Part shown: positions 1-8,936 of the stretch, piece after piece
Layout: each line of letters opens with the position of its first letter
Position numbering within the stretch: the first letter of the stretch is position 1
NCBI RefSeq assembly: GCF_003448965.1
Contig: NZ_QRGC01000003.1
Coordinates: 234,666 to 298,665, forward strand
Length of the DNA: 64,000 nt
DNA from: Oceanicella sp. SM1341
GTDB taxonomy: Bacteria; Pseudomonadota; Alphaproteobacteria; Rhodobacterales; Rhodobacteraceae
Reading direction: 5' to 3'
The notes under the pieces: generated by a model
Seen by the model: only the letters and a program-made list of their open reading frames with translations
Told to the model about the DNA's origin: nothing
The model's database searches: none
Position numbers and translations under genes: made by a program

Positions 1-10
1 CGGCCGCGCC

Positions 11-1618
11 TCAGATGCGGCCGTCGTAGGCCCGGCGGGGGATCCGCACGGCGATCACCGAGGGGCCGTCGCGCCCGAAGGCCTCGGCCAGCGCCCCGGT
101 GAGGGCCCCGGCGTCGGACACGGTGCAGCCCGGCGTGCCCATCGCGGCGGCCACGGCGGCGTAGTCGGTGGTGCCGAAGTCCACGCCCGCGTTCGGCCGC
201 CCGTCGGCGCGCTGCTTCATCTCGATGAGCGCGAGCGAGCCGTCGACCATCACCACCACCGGGATCGGCAGCGCGAGGTCGCGCAGGGTGGCAAGCTCGC
301 CCAGGATCATGTCGAGCGCGCCGTCCCCGGTAACCACCAGCGCGGGGATGTCGGGGCGCGACAGCGCATGGCCCATGGCGAGCGGCAGGGCACAGCCCAT
401 GGTGCAGAAGCCGGTGGACTGCAGCAGCCGGCGCGGCGCGGCGCAGCCGAGGATCTGGCTCAGCAGGATGCGGTGGGCGCCGGTGTCCACCGCCGTCACG
501 CATCCCTCCGGCCGGGCGGCGGCGATGGCATGGAAGGCGGCGGACGGGCCCCAGCCCTCGCCCGGGGCGAAGGCCTCGGCGAGGGCGGCGCGCGCCAGCT
601 CCGGCTCGCCCAGCGGCCAGAGCGGCTTCGGTGCGGCCCCGAGCGTGAGGCTCGCAAGCCCCGCCGCGGGGTCGCACACCCAGGCGGCGTCGGCGCCGTG
701 CATGTACTGCGTGTCCGGGCTGGCGGAGAAGGCGATGCAGCGGCCCGGCTGCCATGGCCGGTGCCAGCCGGCGCGCATCTCGATCGCGTCATAGCCGCAG
801 GCGATCACGAGGTCGGCCTGCGCGAGCAGCGGCAGCACGATGGCGTCCGAGCGCGGCGACAGGCCGTGGCCGCCCAGCGCGCGGGGGTCGGCCTCGTCGA
901 TTAGCCCCTTGGCCTTGTAGGTGGTGAGCACCGGGATGCCGAAGCGCGCCGCGGTCTCGCGCAGCACCTCCGCGCCGCCGGGGCTGGCCAGCAGGCCGGA
1001 GCCGGCGACGATGACGGGCCGCTCGGCGGCGGCAAAGGCGGCGCGGGCCGCCTCCAGCACCGGGCCCTCTGCGGGCGCGGCCGGGGCATAGGGCGCGCGG
1101 CGGAAGCCGCGGTCGGGCGCATGCGCGGCGGTCGCCACCGGCACCGGCAGGTCGATGTGCACCGGGCCGGGCGCGGGGTCGGTCGCGAGCGCGATCGCCT
1201 TGTCGGCGAGCAGGTCGCAGGCGCCCTCGCGGGCCTCGAAACTGCCCTTCACCAGCGGGCGCAGCACCGCCTGCTGGTCGAGCACCTGGTGGGAGAAGCC
1301 CAGCGCCTCCGCCTCCGGGATGCGGCCGGTGAGCACGATGAGCGGCACCCGGTCCTGCTGGGCATTGGCGGTGACGTTCACGCAATTGGCCATGCCCGGC
1401 CCCACGGTGGCCACGAGCACGGCGGGCGCGCCGGTGGCGGCCCAGGCGCCCTCGGCCATGAAGCCGGCGGCATTCTCGTGGCGGGCGAGCACGAAGCGGA
1501 TGCCGGCGCGCTCCAGCGCCTCCACGAGGGCGACGACCTCGCCGCCGGGCAGACCGAAGGCATGGCGCACGCCCGCCTCGGCGAGGCGGGCGGCGATGAT
1601 GTCGGCAGAGGTGGTCAT
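11..1618 (-). CDS. Thiamine pyrophosphate-dependent acetolactate synthase-like enzyme
   Basis: A complete 535-residue member of the ThDP-dependent decarboxylase/acetolactate synthase superfamily. The N-terminal pyrimidine-binding domain carries the expected Glu48 in a HENAAGFMAEG context, which in this family activates the cofactor. The C-terminal PP domain has the Mg/ThDP motif starting GDGALDM, but the usual Asn-Asn at its end is replaced by Val-Asp-Gly, as in some non-ilvB family members. No regulatory small subunit (ilvH) lies nearby, so anabolic acetolactate synthase is unlikely. A catabolic 2-oxoacid or sulfoacetaldehyde-type enzyme is equally possible and the substrate is unknown. The ATG is preceded by a GGGGAG ribosome site. 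The next gene upstream, a thioesterase, is 80 bases away on the same strand. Confidence 0.85.
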   Translation of the reverse strand: MTTSADIIAARLAEAGVRHAFGLPGGEVVALVEALERAGIRFVLARHENAAGFMAEGAWAATGAPAVLVATVGPGMANCVNVTANAQQDRVPLIVLTGRIPEAEALGFSHQVLDQQAVLRPLVKGSFEAREGACDLLADKAIALATDPAPGPVHIDLPVPVATAAHAPDRGFRRAPYAPAAPAEGPVLEAARAAFAAAERPVIVAGSGLLASPGGAEVLRETAARFGIPVLTTYKAKGLIDEADPRALGGHGLSPRSDAIVLPLLAQADLVIACGYDAIEMRAGWHRPWQPGRCIAFSASPDTQYMHGADAAWVCDPAAGLASLTLGAAPKPLWPLGEPELARAALAEAFAPGEGWGPSAAFHAIAAARPEGCVTAVDTGAHRILLSQILGCAAPRRLLQSTGFCTMGCALPLAMGHALSRPDIPALVVTGDGALDMILGELATLRDLALPIPVVVMVDGSLALIEMKQRADGRPNAGVDFGTTDYAAVAAAMGTPGCTVSDAGALTGALAEAFGRDGPSVIAVRIPRRAYDGRI

Positions 1619-1698
1619 GCGCGGGCTCCCCGGGGGTGGTTTCGGCTGCCCCCAGTCGGGCCGGGGGCAGGCCCGGGGTCAAGCGCCGCGTTGCCGGC

Positions 1699-2070
1699 TC
1701 ACGGAAGCTTGCGCTTGGCGCCGGTCTCGTCGGTGGCGACGAAGGTGAAATCGGCCTGGGTCATGCGCATGCTCTCGCCGGAGGGCTGGCGGGTGACCCA
1801 GACCTCGACATGGATGCGCATCGAGGTGGTGCCCTCGTGCTCGAGGTCGGAGTAGATCGACACGATGTCGCCCACGTGCACCGGCTTGTGGAAGGTCATC
1901 GCCTCCACCGCGATGGTGGCGACGCGGCCGCGCGCCCGGGTGCGGGCCACGACGGAGGCGCCGAGGTCCATCTGCGCCATCAGCCAGCCGCCGAAGATAT
2001 CGCCGTTCGCGTTGGTGTCGGCGGGCATGGCGATGGTCTGGAGGGCGAGCACGCCGCGGGGCTGGGTCAT
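1699..2070 (-). CDS. yciA: YciA-type acyl-CoA thioesterase
   Basis: A 123-residue single hot-dog-fold protein. The segment NANGDIFGGWLMAQMD near residues 18-33 holds the conserved Asp/Gly-Gly-Trp signature of YciA/BACH-type acyl-CoA hydrolases, which release free CoA and fatty acid in the cytoplasm. I chose the ATG at 2070 rather than an upstream in-frame ATG because the protein then starts MTQPRG with normal family length, while the 66 extra upstream residues are low-complexity and overlap a palindromic repeat. It lies between the GST and the ThDP enzyme on the same strand. Function is confident at family level; the preferred chain length is not visible. Confidence 0.88.
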   Translation of the reverse strand: MTQPRGVLALQTIAMPADTNANGDIFGGWLMAQMDLGASVVARTRARGRVATIAVEAMTFHKPVHVGDIVSIYSDLEHEGTTSMRIHVEVWVTRQPSGESMRMTQADFTFVATDETGAKRKLP

Positions 2071-2228
2071 CTGGGGGGTCTCCGGGACTGACGTTGGCAG
2101 GGCGCACACGTTGGCGTCCGCGCCGGGCGGGCGCAAGCCAAACCCGCCGGGAACCGGGCCGCGGCGGGGCGAATGCCCAAGCCGCGGGCGGGCGGCAGCG
2201 CCCCTGCCCGGGCCTTGCGCAGGGCGGG

Positions 2229-2320
2229 GAGCCTTCGCCTCGGGGGGCATCGAGCCCCCGCTCGGCAAACGGGGCGCCTGCGCCCCGGGCGCGGGGCCCG
2301 GCGCGCGTCTCCCGGCAGGA
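2229..2320. repeat. Composite palindromic element, copy A
   Basis: Directly behind the GST stop there is a series of hairpins: GGGGGC/GCCCCC around an ATCGA loop, then GGGGCGC/GCGCCCC, then a shared CCCGGCAGG end. The same arrangement is found at 11170-11260 downstream of another minus-strand gene. Its role (terminator, REP-like DNA) is not proven. Confidence 0.6.
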
Positions 2321-2325
2321 CCGGC

Positions 2326-3204
2326 TCAGCGACCGAGCAGGCGCATCACCTCGGGCCAGGCTTCGGGGTCGGCCACGGTCTTGTCGCGGCAGAAGGGGTT
2401 GCAGAAGCCGATGACATGGCCATCGATCCGCGCCAGAGCATCCGCCGCCACGGGCTTGCCGGAAAAGGGGCAGGCGGCGTTCTCGGGCGTGCCCTCGGCC
2501 AGCGCCTCGGCGGCAAGCGGCGCGGGGCCGGGCCAGGGGCGCTCGGGCAGCCCGGTGGCATAGGCCTCCTGCACGTGGTTCTCCGCCCGGCCCATGGCGC
2601 GCCAGCGGCGGAAGGCGCCGTCGGCGAGGTGGCTCGCCACATAGGCGGCGGCCTCGGGCCCCACCGGCAGGCCATAGGTGGCGATGCGGGTGGCCACGGG
2701 GGCGTAGAACGCATCCGCCACGCTGTAGGCGCCGAAGAGCCACGGACCCTCCGTGCGGCCCGGTGCCGCCATCGCCAGCGCCCAGAGCCGCTCCAGCCGG
2801 GCGATGTCCGCGAGCACCGCCTCGGAAGGCACGAAGCCCGCGAAGCTGGTGGAGAGGTTCATCGGGCAGGCGCCGCGCAGGGCGGTGAAGCCGGAGTGCA
2901 TCTCGGCCACCAGCGCGCGGGCCAGCGCGCGGGCGCCCCGGTCGGCCGGCCAGTGCCCGGCCCCGGGGAAGGCCTCGGCCAGCGTCTCGGCCATGGCGAG
3001 ACTGTCCCAGACCACGCCCTCCGGCCCGGACATCGCCGGCACCTGCCGGGCCGGGGCGAAGCCTTCCAGCATCCGCCCGAAGCCCTCGGTGTAGAGCCGC
3101 GCGCTCACCACCCTCACCGGCAGGCCGAAGCGCGCGAAGAGCAGCCAGCCGCGCAGCGACCAGCTCGAATACGTCCTGTCGCCGATGGCGAGCGTGTAAT
3201 CCAT
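2326..3204 (-). CDS. Glutathione S-transferase with C-terminal CPFSGKP/GFCNPFC domain
   Basis: A 292-residue protein. Residues 1 to about 215 form a GST: a thioredoxin-like N-terminus beginning YTLAIGDRTYSSWSLRG, with a Ser-Ser-Trp-Ser motif at the glutathione site, then an all-helical C-domain. Normal GSTs stop there. This one continues about 60 residues with two cysteine-containing motifs, CPFSGKPV and GFCNPFCRDKTVADP, resembling a small YHS-like metal- or ligand-binding module. That assignment is inference from cysteine spacing. It probably conjugates or reduces small electrophiles in the cytoplasm. A 15-base palindrome lies about 70 bases upstream of the start. The gene is followed by a composite hairpin repeat at 2229-2320. 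Confidence 0.85.
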   Translation of the reverse strand: MDYTLAIGDRTYSSWSLRGWLLFARFGLPVRVVSARLYTEGFGRMLEGFAPARQVPAMSGPEGVVWDSLAMAETLAEAFPGAGHWPADRGARALARALVAEMHSGFTALRGACPMNLSTSFAGFVPSEAVLADIARLERLWALAMAAPGRTEGPWLFGAYSVADAFYAPVATRIATYGLPVGPEAAAYVASHLADGAFRRWRAMGRAENHVQEAYATGLPERPWPGPAPLAAEALAEGTPENAACPFSGKPVAADALARIDGHVIGFCNPFCRDKTVADPEAWPEVMRLLGR

Positions 3205-3273
3205 GAGGCACCTCCTGCGCGCATCCTGCCCGAGCCGGGCGCGCCCGGGAAATCAGCTTTCCTGCGCAGGTCC

Positions 3274-3288
3274 ATCACGGCGCGTGAT
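3274..3288. promoter_or_regulatory. Perfect palindrome upstream of GST gene, possible operator
   Basis: ATCACG and CGTGAT arms flank a GCG centre, about 70 bases before the GST start codon. The size and position would fit a dimeric repressor site for the GST gene. No adjacent regulator gene supports this. Confidence 0.3.
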
Positions 3289-3565
3289 CGGGGGCGGGGC
3301 AATCAGGCGGCTTCGCGGCGCTCCGGCCCCGGGCCGGTATCCGCCGCCAGGACGCCCGCCGCGCGCGGGGCAGACCCCGGCCGCAGCTCACCGGCGGTCC
3401 GGCGGGCACGACCGGGGCCGGGGGCATGAGACGCCCCGGGCGCGGTACGGACGACGTCCGACGCGGCGCGGTCGCCACCCCGCGGGCCTGGCAAGACGGT
3501 CCGTCCCTGCCCTCCGCCGTTGCGGAGCCTGTCCAGCCGCGGCGCCGGCCACCCTGCACCGCCCT

Positions 3566-3585
3566 GCTCCCGCGAACGCGGGAGC
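3566..3585 (-). terminator. Hairpin after the cobalamin genes
   Basis: A near-perfect inverted repeat GCTCCCGCG/CGCGGGAGC lies 2 bases beyond the stop of the CobC-like gene. There is no T-run, so it may be a Rho-dependent or 3'-end-stabilising hairpin. Confidence 0.45.
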
Positions 3586-3586
3586 C

Positions 3587-4162
3587 TCACGGCCGGGCGT
3601 TCACCCGCTCCACCGCCCAGGCGCTGCCCAGCCGGTCGATGCGGGTGAGCGACAGCGGGTCGATGCGGAAGGCAAAGGCCTGCTCGGGGCCGAGGCCCAG
3701 CGCCAGGGCCAGCGCGGCGCGGATCGGGCCGGCATGCGAAACCAGCACGAGGTCGGCGCCCGGGGCGGCCGCCTCCAGCGCCGCGATGGCGGCGGAGACC
3801 CGCGCCATCAGCGCGTCCCAGCTTTCGCCTCCGGGGGCGGGGGTGGGGCCGGGGCGGGTCCAGAAGGCGCGGGCGGCCTCGGGCTCGGCGCGCTCGATCT
3901 CGTCGAAGGCGCGGTTCTCCCAACGGCCGAAGTCGAGCTCGCGCAGGGCGGACGTGTCGGGCAGGCGCAGGGGAAAGGCGCCCAGGCGCTCCGCCGTCTG
4001 CCGCGCGCGGGTGAGATCGGAGCTCACCAGCACCGCGCCCTGCGGCAGGGCGGCGCGCAGCCGCACGAGCGCGGCCTCGTCGGGGAAACTTGCGGGCAGG
4101 TCGGTATGGCCCACGGCCCGTGCCGCCCCGGTGGGCCCGTGGCGCAGCCACCAGAAGCGCAT
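3587..4162 (-). CDS. cobC: Histidine phosphatase family protein, CobC-like alpha-ribazole phosphatase
   Basis: A 191-residue phosphoglycerate-mutase-fold phosphatase. The phosphohistidine motif is near the N-terminus (WWLRHGPTG), and the second active-site histidine is in VLVSHAGPIRAAL, followed by a third motif. The ATG at 4162 overlaps the TGA of the adenosylcobinamide kinase gene in an ATGA junction, so the two proteins are probably translationally coupled. That neighbour makes removal of the 5'-phosphate from alpha-ribazole phosphate in cobalamin lower-ligand assembly the best guess. The family is broad and sequence alone cannot exclude a general phosphatase. Confidence 0.75.
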   Translation of the reverse strand: MRFWWLRHGPTGAARAVGHTDLPASFPDEAALVRLRAALPQGAVLVSSDLTRARQTAERLGAFPLRLPDTSALRELDFGRWENRAFDEIERAEPEAARAFWTRPGPTPAPGGESWDALMARVSAAIAALEAAAPGADLVLVSHAGPIRAALALALGLGPEQAFAFRIDPLSLTRIDRLGSAWAVERVNARP

Positions 4163-4695
4163 CAACCGCCGCCCTTGAGCACCAGCGGCAGCCCGGCGGC
4201 CACGAAGACCGCCCGGTCGGCCAGGGCCGCCACCTGCTGGTTCAGCCGGCCCTGCGCGTCGCGAAAGGCCCGGCCCAGCGCGGTCTCGGGCACCAGCCCC
4301 ATGCCGAGCTCGTTGGACACCAGAACCACCGGCCCCGGCATCGCCGCGAGCACCTCCAGCAGCGCCGCGCTCTCGGCCGCCACGTCGCCGCCGTCGAGCA
4401 TCACGTTCGACAGCCAGAGCGTGAGGCAATCGACCAGCACCGCCCGGCCCGGTTCCACCTCCGCGAGAGTCGCGGCAAGAGCGCGCGGCGCCTCGATGGT
4501 CTGCCACTCCGGGCCCCGCTCCTCCCGGTGCAGGGCGATGCGCGCGGCCATCTCGCCGTCAAACGCCTGCGCGGTGGCGATATACACCCTTGGCAGGCCG
4601 GTTTCGCGCACCATCTGCTCTGCAAAGCGGGATTTCCCCGACCGCGCGCCGCCCAGAACCAGGGCCCGCCGAAAGTTTCCATTTGCGAAACACAC
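4162..4695 (-). CDS. cobU: Bifunctional adenosylcobinamide kinase / guanylyltransferase
   Basis: A 177-residue CobU/CobP protein that phosphorylates adenosylcobinamide and then transfers GMP to it in the nucleotide-loop assembly of vitamin B12. The P-loop GGARSGKS is at residues 15-22. A His near residue 55, in the LHREERGPEW context, corresponds to the guanylylated histidine of the family. VDCLTLWLSN and VLVSNELGMGLVPE are further conserved blocks. It is the first gene of a two-gene unit with the CobC-like phosphatase and is divergent from rpoH, 114 bases away. No cobalamin riboswitch was recognised in that gap. Confidence 0.93.
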   Translation of the reverse strand: MCFANGNFRRALVLGGARSGKSRFAEQMVRETGLPRVYIATAQAFDGEMAARIALHREERGPEWQTIEAPRALAATLAEVEPGRAVLVDCLTLWLSNVMLDGGDVAAESAALLEVLAAMPGPVVLVSNELGMGLVPETALGRAFRDAQGRLNQQVAALADRAVFVAAGLPLVLKGGG

Positions 4696-4809
4696 AGTTT
4701 CTCACACCTTCCGCGCGAACTTTTCACCCTGCTTGTGCGTAGCAACCCTGAAGCACAGAGGAAAGCCCGGCGCCGCGCAGCCCGGGCTTGATGGAGCGGA
4801 GGTATCCTC

Positions 4810-5691
4810 ATGGCCCTAGATCACGCCTTTGGCGAGCGCACCCCGGCCCCGGTGACACGGCGGGCCATGCGGGCGGAAATGCTCGATGCCGAAACCGAGC
4901 TCGAGCTGGCGCGACGCTGGCGTGACGACCAGGACGAGGCGGCCCTCCACCGGCTGGTGAACGCCTATGTCCGCCTCGCGATCTCCATGGCCGCGAAGTA
5001 TCGCCGCTACGGCGGCTCGATGAACGACCTCACCCAGGAAGCCATCGTCGGCCTGATGAAGGCGGCGGCGAAGTTCGACCCCGACCGGGGCGTGCGCTTC
5101 TCCACCTACGCCGTGTGGTGGATCAAGGCCTCCATCCAGGATTACGTGATGCGCAACTGGTCGCTGGTGCGCACCGGTTCCACCTCCTCCCAGAAGGCGC
5201 TGTTCTTCAACCTCCGCCGCATCCGCGCCAAGCTGGAGCGCGAGGGCGCGCAGGACGGCGAGGCGATGCGCGAGCAGATCGCCACCACCATCGGCGTGCC
5301 GCTGCGCGACGTGGAGATGATGGAGGCCCGGCTCTCCGGCTCCGATTTCTCGCTCAACGCGCTGCAGGCCGGCGAAGAGGGCCGCGAGTGGGTCGAAACC
5401 CTCGAGGACGAGGGCCCGCAGGCCTCCGAGATCGTCGGCCGCCGCGCCGACAATGCCCGCATGCGCGGCTGGCTCTCCGAGGCGTTCAAGACCCTCACCG
5501 AGCGCGAGCGCCTCATCATCGCGGCGCGCAAGCTCGCGGACGAGCCGCGCACCCTCGACAGTCTCGGCGTCGAGCTGGGCCTCTCGAAGGAGCGCGTGCG
5601 CCAGCTCGAGGCCCAGGCCCTGCGCAAGCTGCGCAAGTGCCTCGAGGCCCGCACCGGCAACGCGGCGCAGCAGTTCGTCGTCGCGGCCTGA
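4810..5691 (+). CDS. rpoH: RNA polymerase heat-shock sigma factor RpoH (sigma-32)
   Basis: A 293-residue sigma-70-family factor. Region 2 contains a conserved core-binding and melting block (DLTQEAIVGLMKAAAKFDP, then FSTYAVWWIKASIQDY). It is followed by the diagnostic RpoH box, SQKALFFNLRR, which separates heat-shock sigmas from RpoD. Region 4 ends in a helix-turn-helix near LGLSKERVRQLEAQAL. It directs transcription of chaperone, protease and, in Rhodobacterales, oxidative-stress genes. Many members of this order carry two rpoH paralogs, and which one this is cannot be told here. A strong intrinsic terminator follows 86 bases after the stop. Confidence 0.96.
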   Translation: MALDHAFGERTPAPVTRRAMRAEMLDAETELELARRWRDDQDEAALHRLVNAYVRLAISMAAKYRRYGGSMNDLTQEAIVGLMKAAAKFDPDRGVRFSTYAVWWIKASIQDYVMRNWSLVRTGSTSSQKALFFNLRRIRAKLEREGAQDGEAMREQIATTIGVPLRDVEMMEARLSGSDFSLNALQAGEEGREWVETLEDEGPQASEIVGRRADNARMRGWLSEAFKTLTERERLIIAARKLADEPRTLDSLGVELGLSKERVRQLEAQALRKLRKCLEARTGNAAQQFVVAA

Positions 5692-5776
5692 GGGCGCCCC
5701 CGAAATTCCGGCCCTCCCCCGGGCCGCACCGATGTTCCCCCGGGGCTGTCTCCCCCACCCTGCAGCCCCGCCCCCC

Positions 5777-5811
5777 GGAAAGGCGCCCTCCCCCAAGGGC
5801 GCCTTTCCTCT
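5777..5811 (+). terminator. Intrinsic terminator of rpoH
   Basis: A perfect 13-bp stem, GGAAAGGCGCCCT pairing with AGGGCGCCTTTCC across a six-base loop, followed by TCTTT. The T-run is short, but the stem is strong and well placed. Confidence 0.8.
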
Positions 5812-5880
5812 TTGGCATAACCCGCTATGCTCCCGTGCGCCGCCGCGGCGGCTCCTGCCGAAGCTGAAGACGGTGCCTCG

Positions 5881-6732
5881 ATGACCCTGCCTGCCGCCCT
5901 GCCCCGCCCGCGCCTTGCCGCCGCCCTCGGGCTGGCGCTGCTCGCCGCCTGCACCCCGGTGCGCCACGCGGCCGATGTCACCTTCGTGGGCGAGGTGCAT
6001 GACAACCCGGCCCATCACCGCATGCAGGCCGGTGTCTCGGCCGCGCTCGACCCCAAGGCCATCGTCTTCGAGATGATCCCCCGCGACGCCGAGGAAGACC
6101 TCTACGCCCTGCGCGAGGAGGGCGCCTCCCGCGCCGAGCTCGCCGAGGCGCTCGACTGGCCGAATTCCGGCTGGCCCACGTTCGACTATTACGCCCCGAT
6201 CATCGAAGCCGCCCCCGACGCGCAGATCTACGGCGCCGAGGTCACCCGCGAGACCCTGCGCGCCGTGCTGGCCAACCCCGGCTCCGAGGGGCTGATCCTG
6301 GGCGAAAGTCCCGCCTCCTGGGGCCTCGACACCCCCCTGCCGCCCGAGGAACAGGCCCTGCGCGAGGAGGAGCTCCAGCACGCGCATTGCGACGCGCTGC
6401 CGCCCGAGGCCCTGGCCCCCATGCTGCGCGCCCAGCGCCTGCGCGACGCGGCACTGGCGGCCGCCACCGAGCGCGCGCTCGACGAGGCCGGCACCCCGGT
6501 GCTGGTGATCGCCGGCAACGGCCACGTGCGGCTCGACACCGGCGCGCCGGCCTTCCTGCGCGCCCGGCGCCCCTGGCTCACCATCGATGCCATCGGCCAG
6601 ACCGAGCGCGAGGGCATGCCCGACGGGTTCGATTCCACCGAGAGCCTCTCGGAAGACACCCCCTTCACCCGGCTCTTCGTGTCCCGCGCGGTCGAGCGCC
6701 CGGACCCCTGCGCCGCGTTTCGCGAGGGCTGA
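5881..6732 (+). CDS. ChaN-family lipoprotein (heme/iron-uptake-associated domain)
   Basis: A 283-residue protein starting MTLPAALPRP with a lipoprotein signal whose lipobox is LLAAC at about residues 19-23, so it should be lipidated at the envelope. The mature part begins with VTFVGEVHDNPAHHR, the Glu/His-rich motif of the ChaN/DUF399 family. ChaN proteins can bind heme, but the role of most members is unsettled. I chose the ATG at 5881 because the 18 residues before it spoil the signal peptide. It stands alone between rpoH and coaBC, with no TonB receptor nearby, so a link to iron uptake is family knowledge only. Confidence 0.82.
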   Translation: MTLPAALPRPRLAAALGLALLAACTPVRHAADVTFVGEVHDNPAHHRMQAGVSAALDPKAIVFEMIPRDAEEDLYALREEGASRAELAEALDWPNSGWPTFDYYAPIIEAAPDAQIYGAEVTRETLRAVLANPGSEGLILGESPASWGLDTPLPPEEQALREEELQHAHCDALPPEALAPMLRAQRLRDAALAAATERALDEAGTPVLVIAGNGHVRLDTGAPAFLRARRPWLTIDAIGQTEREGMPDGFDSTESLSEDTPFTRLFVSRAVERPDPCAAFREG

Positions 6733-6812
6733 ACCCTTGAACGGCCCCGGCGGAGTTATTACAGTCTCGCGGCGGTAAAAATCGGCTTTCCCGCATCCGG
6801 GTGGAGAATATG

Positions 6813-8009
6813 ATGCTTTCCGGCAAACGTGTCCTGCTCGTCATCGGCGGCGGCATCGCGGCGTACAAATCGATCGAGCTCATCCGCCTGCTGAAGAAGG
6901 CCGGCGCCTCGGTCACCTGCGTGCTCACCGGCGCGGCGGAGCATTTCGTCACCCCGCTCACCGTCTCGGCCATCGCCGGCACGAAGGTCTACCGCGATAT
7001 CTTCGACCTCACCGACGAGGCGGAGATGGGCCATATCCAGCTCTCCCGCGCGGCCGATCTCGTGGTCGTCGCCCCCGCCACGGCCGACCTGATGGCGAAG
7101 ATGGCCGGCGGCCATGCCGACGACCTCGCCACCACCCTGCTGATGGCGACAGACAAGCGCGTGCTCATCGCGCCCGCCATGAACGTGCGGATGTGGAATC
7201 ACCCCGCCACGCAGCGCAACCTCGCCACGCTCGCGGCCGACGGCATCCTCACCGTGGGCCCGGACGACGGCGACATGGCCTGCGGCGAATACGGCCCCGG
7301 CCGCATGGCCGAGCCCGCCGCCATCCGCGACGCGGTCATCGCCGCCCTCACCGCCGGGCCGCTGGCCGGCCGGCACGTGCTGGTCACCTCCGGCCCCACG
7401 CATGAGCCGATCGACCCGGTGCGCTACATCGCCAACCGCTCCTCCGGCGCGCAGGGCACGGCGCTGGCCCGCGCCCTCGCCGCCCTCGGCGCCACCGTCA
7501 CCTTCATCACCGGCCCCGCCACCACGAAGCGCCCCGAGGGCGTGCGCGTGGTGGAGGTGGAGACCGCGCGCCAGATGCTCGACGCCGTCACCGCCGCCCT
7601 GCCGGCGGATGCGGCGGTCTTCGCCGCCGCGGTGGCGGACTGGCGCATGGCCTCCGAGCGGCCCTCCAAGATGAAGAAGACCGCCGACGGCGCCCTGCCG
7701 GTGCTGGAATTCGCCGAGAACCCCGACATCCTCGCCACCGTGAGCAAGCTCACGGACGGGCGCCCGCGCCTCGTGGTGGGCTTTGCCGCCGAGACCGACG
7801 ATGTCGCGGCCCACGCCACGGCCAAGCGCGCCCGCAAGGGCTGCGACTGGATCCTGGCCAATGACGTGCGGCCCGAGACCGGCATCATGGGCGGCTCCGA
7901 GAACGCCGTCACCCTCATCACCGCCGAGGGCGCCGAGACCTGGCCGCGCATGGCCAAGGACATGGTGGCCCGACGCCTCGCCCAGCGCATCGCCGAGGAG
8001 CTTGCATGA
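6813..8009 (+). CDS. coaBC: Bifunctional phosphopantothenoylcysteine synthetase / decarboxylase
   Basis: About 398 residues, two fused enzymes of coenzyme A synthesis. The N-terminal CoaC half is a flavoprotein with [13 protein letters not shown], the PAMNVRMW motif and the catalytic-loop cysteine in [14 protein letters not shown]. The C-terminal CoaB half, from about residue 190, opens with [24 protein letters not shown], the CTP and substrate site. Several in-frame starts exist: GTG at 6801, ATG at 6810 and ATG at 6813. The last has the best spacing from GGAG at 6803-6806. The stop overlaps the dut start (ATGA), so CoA and dUTPase genes are coupled, as in many bacteria. Confidence 0.95.
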   Translation: MLSGKRVLLVIGGGIAAYKSIELIRLLKKAGASVTCVLTGAAEHFVTPLTVSAIAGTKVYRDIFDLTDEAEMGHIQLSRAADLVVVAPATADLMAKMAGGHADDLATTLLMATDKRVLIAPAMNVRMWNHPATQRNLATLAADGILTVGPDDGDMACGEYGPGRMAEPAAIRDAVIAALTAGPLAGRHVLVTSGPTHEPIDPVRYIANRSSGAQGTALARALAALGATVTFITGPATTKRPEGVRVVEVETARQMLDAVTAALPADAAVFAAAVADWRMASERPSKMKKTADGALPVLEFAENPDILATVSKLTDGRPRLVVGFAAETDDVAAHATAKRARKGCDWILANDVRPETGIMGGSENAVTLITAEGAETWPRMAKDMVARRLAQRIAEELA

Positions 8010-8455
8010 CCGTCCCCGTATCCGTCCGGATCACCCGCATCGGGGAGCATGACCTGCCCCTGCCCGCCTACGAGACCGCGGGCGCGGCGGGCATGGACCT
8101 GCGCGCCTGCCTCGCCGCGCCGATGAGCCTTGCGCCCGGCGCCCGCGCGGTGGTGCCCACCGGCTTCCGCCTCGCCATCCCGCAGGGCTATGAGCTGCAG
8201 GTGCGGCCGCGCTCGGGCCTCGCGCTCAAGCACGGCATCTCCATGCCCAATTCCCCCGGCACGATCGACAGCGACTATCGCGGCGAGCTCGGCGTGCTGA
8301 TGATCAACCACGGAACCGAGCCCTTCCCCGTCGCCCACGGCGACCGCATCGCCCAGGCGGTGCTGGCACCCGTGTCGCGCTGCGCCTGGGTCGAGGTCGA
8401 CAGCCTCGACGACACCGCCCGCGGCGCCGGCGGCTTCGGCTCCACCGGACAGTGA
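8006..8455 (+). CDS. dut: Deoxyuridine 5'-triphosphate nucleotidohydrolase
   Basis: A 149-residue trimeric-type dUTPase that hydrolyses dUTP to dUMP, keeping uracil out of DNA and feeding dTMP synthesis. The family motifs are visible in order: [30 protein letters not shown] with the catalytic Asp, GDRIAQAVL, and the P-loop-like C-terminal arm [10 protein letters not shown]. The ATG overlaps the coaBC stop by four bases. The stop is 14 bases before the Rrf2 regulator start, so it sits inside one transcription unit. Confidence 0.96.
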   Translation: MTVPVSVRITRIGEHDLPLPAYETAGAAGMDLRACLAAPMSLAPGARAVVPTGFRLAIPQGYELQVRPRSGLALKHGISMPNSPGTIDSDYRGELGVLMINHGTEPFPVAHGDRIAQAVLAPVSRCAWVEVDSLDDTARGAGGFGSTGQ

Positions 8456-8469
8456 GGACAGCTCCCGCC

Positions 8470-8919
8470 ATGCTCCGCCTCTCCCGCAAGACCGCCCTCG
8501 CCCTCGAGGCCGTGCTCGACGTCGCCTTCAACGCGCGCCCGAACCCGGTGCAGTCGCGCGACATCACCGAGCGCCAGGGCATCCCGGCCCGCTACCTCGA
8601 GCAGGTGCTGCAGCAGCTGGTGCGCGAGGGCATCCTGAAGGGGGTGCGCGGGCCGAAGGGCGGGTATACGCTGGCCCGCGAACGCCGCCGGGTGAGCCTG
8701 GGCGAGATCGTCCGCGTCGTCAGCCGGATGGAGGCCGAGGACGACGACACCACCTCCTCCGCCGAGCTGGGCGAGAAGGTGATCGGCCCGATCTGGCGCG
8801 AGGCGCAGGAAACCCTGCTGGAGAAGCTCGACGCGGTGACCATGGAGGACCTGTGCCTGGAGGCGCAGCGCCAGGGCATCCGCCGGGCCGGCGACACCAC
8901 GACCGATTTCACGATCTGA
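8470..8919 (+). CDS. Rrf2-family transcriptional regulator (CymR/IscR-like, no Fe-S cysteines)
   Basis: A 149-residue Rrf2 winged-helix regulator. The N-terminal DNA-binding part reads [17 protein letters not shown], then [20 protein letters not shown] and [14 protein letters not shown], all typical of the family. IscR-type members bind a [2Fe-2S] cluster through three closely spaced cysteines. Here only one cysteine is present, near the C-terminus, so direct cluster sensing is unlikely. Its position 17 bases ahead of cysK suggests control of cysteine synthesis in the manner of CymR, which is inference from context. The ATG at 8470 gives a standard start; an in-frame GTG at 8452 is less likely. 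Confidence 0.85.
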   Translation: MLRLSRKTALALEAVLDVAFNARPNPVQSRDITERQGIPARYLEQVLQQLVREGILKGVRGPKGGYTLARERRRVSLGEIVRVVSRMEAEDDDTTSSAELGEKVIGPIWREAQETLLEKLDAVTMEDLCLEAQRQGIRRAGDTTTDFTI

Positions 8920-8936
8920 ACGATCAGGAGGACATC

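Larger units (their letters stand above)
3205..3586. other. Gene-free gap between cobC-like gene and GST
   Basis: No open frame here has a ribosome site or recognisable protein. It holds a 15-base palindrome at 3274-3288 and a hairpin at 3566-3585. The rest is GC-rich sequence in which I see nothing else. Confidence 0.6.
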
